From Lentisphaerota bacterium (GTDB lineage: Bacteria; Verrucomicrobiota; Kiritimatiellia; JAAZAB01): a DNA stretch of 7,445 nt. Position 1 is the stretch's first letter. Each line of letters begins with the position of its first letter. The DNA lies in contig JACQHI010000367.1 in the NCBI GenBank assembly GCA_016199105.1, forward strand, positions 1 to 7,445, written 5' to 3'. This document shows, piece by piece, positions 5,527 to 7,445 of the stretch. The notes beneath the pieces are model-generated. The model saw nothing but the letters and a program-made list of their open reading frames with translations, did no database searches and had not been told where the DNA came from. The translations under genes and the position numbers were made by a program.

Positions 5527-7020
5527 ATGGACTTCGCCACCGTCATTGGTTTTATTTTCCTCTACTTCATCCGGCCGCAGGAGTGGATCGGCTTTCTGGA
5601 GAGCAAGCCCGTCGTGTTCTACTGGATGCTCCTGGCCATTGCGGCCATGCTGGTCCATCACCGGGGTTTGCGCTTCCGCGACCTCTTGAAAACCCCTCAC
5701 GACTGGATGATCATCCTTTTTTTTATCTGGGTCGTCTCCACCGCGGTCAACACAATGACCGCTTTCAGGGATCTGCGGAATCTGACCTTGTTTTACATCG
5801 TCATTGTCCAGGCCCTGTATAACCGGAAACGGCTGATCAAATTCCTGCACTGGTGGACCTTGCTCCTTTTTACGCTGACGTTCCTGGGCGTGGCCAGCGA
5901 ATTCGGGTTCGATCCCACGCATGCCTATGACATCACCCATAGCTTGTCGATGAAAGGCCGGCTCTGTCTCGGCATGTCCCTGTACAACAATCCCAACTCC
6001 CTCGCGCATAGCGTCCTGCCCTGTATCATGATGTTCTATTTTCTCTATCTCTGGCGCCGCCCCCCTTTTGTGAAGGAAGTGCTGGGACTGTTGATGACAT
6101 TTCCCTTCTGGTGCATCTATCTCACCCAATCCCGCGGCGGCTACATGGCCGCCAGCTTGACCGTCGGAATCTCCATGCTTTTCGGACGACACTGGATTCT
6201 CCAGGTTCTGATCTTCGGCCTCCTTTTGGGCATCGGCCCTCCCGTGATCAAGAGTTTCCGGGGTCTCCAACGCGCGGACGACAAGGGCTTGGAGACCGGT
6301 GTGCAGGGCCGTAAAATGGCGTTCCGGTTCGGTCTGCACACGCTCCGCGAAAAACCGTTCAAGGGCTTGGGCTATCGCCAATTCAGAAATTACAGTCCCT
6401 GGAAAATCGAAGTTCGGCATGTCGGGAAAAAAATCGTAAAAATCAGAATGTCGCGAATCGCCCCCCACTCGGCGTATGTCGCCATTGGCGCCGAACAGGG
6501 CCGGTTGGGCCTCTTCCTCTGGCTGGGCATCTTTTACTGCTCGCTGCGAACCCTTCTTCTGAGCAAATGCGCGGACGAAAACGACGAGCGCATTCGCCGC
6601 CTGCTGTTGAGCGCGACCCTCGCGTATCTGATTTCATCGTGGTTCACCGATTTCGAATATCAGGCCGCCTTCTTCATTCTGCACGGGGCCGTCGCCGCCT
6701 TTCATCGGATTGTGCGGATCGAACGGACCTCCGAACCCGCGTGGTTTCTAAATCCGCCCGCCGTCGTCCCGGGAGCTATGGCGGGCAGGCCCACGCCGCC
6801 TTCCGAGCCATCCCGGACCCCCGCGCCGCCGCCGGCGCCCGGTCCCGACACCTTAATGACAGGCTGGAAGCCTGTCTCACCCTGCGCGCCGGCGCCCGGG
6901 CCCGGCGCCCCGCGGCTCCTCAAAGTCTGGAATCGCATCGGCTGGCTGGATATTGTATTGATGCTGGCGTTCACCGGCCTGGTCATTCGACTCTGGCAGT
7001 ATCTGTCGATTAACATGTAG
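5527..7020 (+). CDS. Wzy / O-antigen ligase-like polymerase, multi-pass membrane protein
   Basis: Inner-membrane protein expected to polymerise or transfer lipid-linked repeat units on the periplasmic side. From the ATG at 5527 it has 497 residues. An in-frame TGA at 5515-5517 limits the start to TTG 5521 or ATG 5527; I prefer the ATG, with GAG (5516-5518) 8 bases upstream. About ten hydrophobic segments are visible. The Wzy_C/ligase hallmarks are S202-R-G-G-Y206 at the end of a helix, a large periplasmic loop with many Arg/Lys (about 225-312), and P313-H314-S-A-Y317...E323-Q-G325, equivalent to the HNxY..E.G motif. The N-terminus contains 'YFIRPQEWIGFLESKP'. Residues about 408-465 are an unusual Pro/Ala/Gly-rich linker carrying MTGWKPVSP (444-452) from a palindromic repeat, then one last TM helix (about 474-493). 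Polymerase and ligase cannot be separated by sequence alone; the neighbouring co-polymerase favours a polymerase. Confidence 0.85.
   Translation: MDFATVIGFIFLYFIRPQEWIGFLESKPVVFYWMLLAIAAMLVHHRGLRFRDLLKTPHDWMIILFFIWVVSTAVNTMTAFRDLRNLTLFYIVIVQALYNRKRLIKFLHWWTLLLFTLTFLGVASEFGFDPTHAYDITHSLSMKGRLCLGMSLYNNPNSLAHSVLPCIMMFYFLYLWRRPPFVKEVLGLLMTFPFWCIYLTQSRGGYMAASLTVGISMLFGRHWILQVLIFGLLLGIGPPVIKSFRGLQRADDKGLETGVQGRKMAFRFGLHTLREKPFKGLGYRQFRNYSPWKIEVRHVGKKIVKIRMSRIAPHSAYVAIGAEQGRLGLFLWLGIFYCSLRTLLLSKCADENDERIRRLLLSATLAYLISSWFTDFEYQAAFFILHGAVAAFHRIVRIERTSEPAWFLNPPAVVPGAMAGRPTPPSEPSRTPAPPPAPGPDTLMTGWKPVSPCAPAPGPGAPRLLKVWNRIGWLDIVLMLAFTGLVIRLWQYLSINM
6830..6899 (+). repeat. Palindromic repeat module flanked by 13-base direct repeats, inside the polymerase gene
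   Basis: GACAGGC (6858-6864), loop TGGAA, GCCTGTC (6870-6876) form a perfect 7-base-pair hairpin. It is flanked by two copies of CGCCGGCGCCCGG at 6830-6842 and 6887-6899, exactly 57 bases (19 codons) apart, so the frame is kept. The module is translated as TLMTGWKPVSPC between PAPGP on both sides. I recall near-identical 'ACAGGCTGGAAGCCTGT' elements scattered through Verrucomicrobia/Planctomycetes-type genomes. The direct repeats look like a target duplication, but the surroundings are GC-rich low-complexity sequence, so chance or slippage is possible. Confidence 0.6.
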
Positions 7021-7021
7021 G

Positions 7022-7047
7022 ATGGATTCGCCCGGACGCGAATCCAT
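7022..7047 (+). other. Strong hairpin right after the polymerase stop codon
   Basis: ATGGATTCGC (7022-7031) pairs perfectly with GCGAATCCAT (7038-7047) around the loop CCGGAC, a 10-base-pair stem one base after the TAG. No T run follows, so it is not a classical intrinsic terminator; a role in mRNA 3' stability or as a REP-like element is possible. Confidence 0.65.
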
Positions 7048-7051
7048 GGTT

Positions 7052-7085
7052 GCGGCGCATCCGCCGCGGCAAACATTATTGCCGC
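7052..7085 (+). other. Two further overlapping hairpins
   Basis: GCGGCG (7052-7057) pairs with CGCCGC (7062-7067) around CATC. GCGGCAA (7066-7072) pairs with TTGCCGC (7079-7085) around ACATTA. The two stems share bases 7066-7067, so they compete slightly. With the hairpin at 7022-7047 they make three consecutive palindromes in 64 bases. Confidence 0.55.
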
Positions 7086-7255
7086 AAAGAAGCGCAAAAT
7101 GGAGCGAAAACGAAAAACCCGGTGTTTGTCCTGTGCGATAAAATTCGGGAAGCCGGGATGGATCTCAAAAAATATGCGTTTTCTCAACCATAACCTTGAT
7201 CTCTTTGCGGCCATTCTCTTCTGTTTCCCTTGCGCCCCTTGCGCCTCTTTGCGGC
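7081..7255. mobile_element. MITE-like segment bounded by 17-base inverted repeats
   Basis: GCCGCAAAGAAGCGCAA (7081-7097) is the reverse complement of TTGCGCCTCTTTGCGGC (7239-7255) at 16 of 17 positions. The 175-base segment between is richer in A+T than the genes around it and encodes no recognisable protein; a 63-codon frame through it (7099-7290) reads only repeat-derived sequence. A further CTCTTTGCGGC copy lies at 7201-7211. I do not see a clear target duplication at the ends, so it may be a non-autonomous element or two opposing copies of a short interspersed repeat. Confidence 0.4.
7227..7253 (+). repeat. Nonamer tandem repeat CCCTTGCGC
   Basis: Two perfect copies of CCCTTGCGC (7227-7235 and 7236-7244) are followed by a degenerate third, CTCTTTGCG (7245-7253). 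The array overlaps the right inverted repeat of the segment above. It resembles the widespread 'ccttgcgcctttgcgg' intergenic repeat I recall from several GC-rich phyla. Confidence 0.6.
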
Positions 7256-7289
7256 TATTTTTCTTTAGCGATCGGAATGATTTTCAATA

Positions 7290-7445
7290 ATGACTAACAG
7301 CCTACAGCCGGCTTTGTTCATATTCTGGATTTCCATCCTAGTGTTGTTCTACACCTACCTCGGTTATCCGTTGTTGCTGTGGACCCTTTCCCGTCTCGCC
7401 CGGCGCGCGGGTGCATTCCCAGTACGTCAGCCATTCCCTTGGCCC
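7290..7445 (+). CDS. Membrane-anchored glycosyltransferase, probably family 2 (3' partial)
   Basis: Only the first 52 codons are visible. The N-terminus has one hydrophobic helix at about residues 8-32, within it the phrase 'FYTYLGYPLLLW', followed by a basic stretch (SRLARRAG) and PFPWP at the window edge. This arrangement, a TM helix with Y-T-Y-x-G-Y-P just before the catalytic domain, is typical of BcsA/IcaA-like processive and related membrane GT2 enzymes of exopolysaccharide loci. The catalytic motifs are beyond the window, so the call rests on the leader alone. An in-frame TGA at 7278-7280 makes ATG 7290 the first possible start. GGA at 7274-7276 is 13 bases upstream, too far for a good Shine-Dalgarno site. 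Confidence 0.65.
   Translation, partial: MTNSLQPALFIFWISILVLFYTYLGYPLLLWTLSRLARRAGAFPVRQPFPWP

Noticed and set aside
5443..6468. 341-codon open frame on the minus strand across the polymerase gene
   Set aside because: Antisense to clear TM helices and ligase motifs; charged His/Gln/Asp-rich sequence is what antisense hydrophobic codons give.
7022..7085. Intrinsic terminator for the operon
   Set aside because: The stems are strong but none is followed by a T run; the nearest T-rich stretch is at about 7256, far from these hairpins.
7099..7290. 63-codon plus-strand frame ending in a TAATG overlap with the last gene
   Set aside because: Its C-terminal half is just translated 'cttgcgcc..ctttgcggc' repeat, with no ribosome binding site or family likeness; the TAATG contact is probably coincidence.

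Overview
The window is a one-directional (+ strand) exopolysaccharide or capsule biosynthesis and export locus from a GC-rich bacterium. It holds six genes, the first and last cut by the window edges. The short intergenic repeats (a GACAGGC/GCCTGTC palindrome that encodes MTGWKPVSP, a 'cttgcgcc..ctttgcggc' repeat, and ATCCAAA heptamers) remind me of repeats I associate with Verrucomicrobiota, Kiritimatiellota and Planctomycetota genomes. That assignment is from memory, not from a search, and should be held loosely.

Layout: 2-979, C-terminal bulk of a Wza-like outer-membrane polysaccharide export protein (Poly_export plus two SLBB domains). 1006-3159, a Wzc-like co-polymerase fused to a bacterial tyrosine kinase with a C-terminal tyrosine cluster. 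3160-3306, a 147-base spacer with a G-quadruplex motif, short direct repeats and a 7-base tandem repeat that ends four bases before the next start codon. 3307-4266, a family 2 glycosyltransferase. 4263-5435, a GT4-type glycosyltransferase joined to it by an ATGA stop/start overlap. 5436-5526, a short spacer. 5527-7020, a multi-pass Wzy/O-antigen-ligase-like membrane protein whose proline-rich C-terminal linker carries an in-frame palindromic repeat module. 7021-7289, a 269-base non-coding stretch packed with three consecutive hairpins and an inverted-repeat-bounded, MITE-like segment. 7290-7445, the start of a membrane-anchored glycosyltransferase.

Working together (inference from families): the glycosyltransferases build a lipid-linked oligosaccharide at the inner membrane, the Wzy-like protein polymerises or transfers it in the periplasm, the Wzc-like kinase controls chain length and couples to export, and the Wza-like protein forms the outer-membrane channel. 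This implies a Gram-negative envelope. The initiating sugar-phosphate transferase and the Wzx flippase are not in the window and would be expected nearby. The GT4 protein resembles the sugar transferases found with PEP-CTERM/exosortase loci, so an exosortase may lie close by.

The genes are recognisable as a standard Wzy-type pathway. The less ordinary signal is in the junctions and one linker, where several unrelated short repeats have accumulated, including one translated inside a membrane protein. No RNA genes, CRISPR array, complete insertion sequence or convincing promoter was found.
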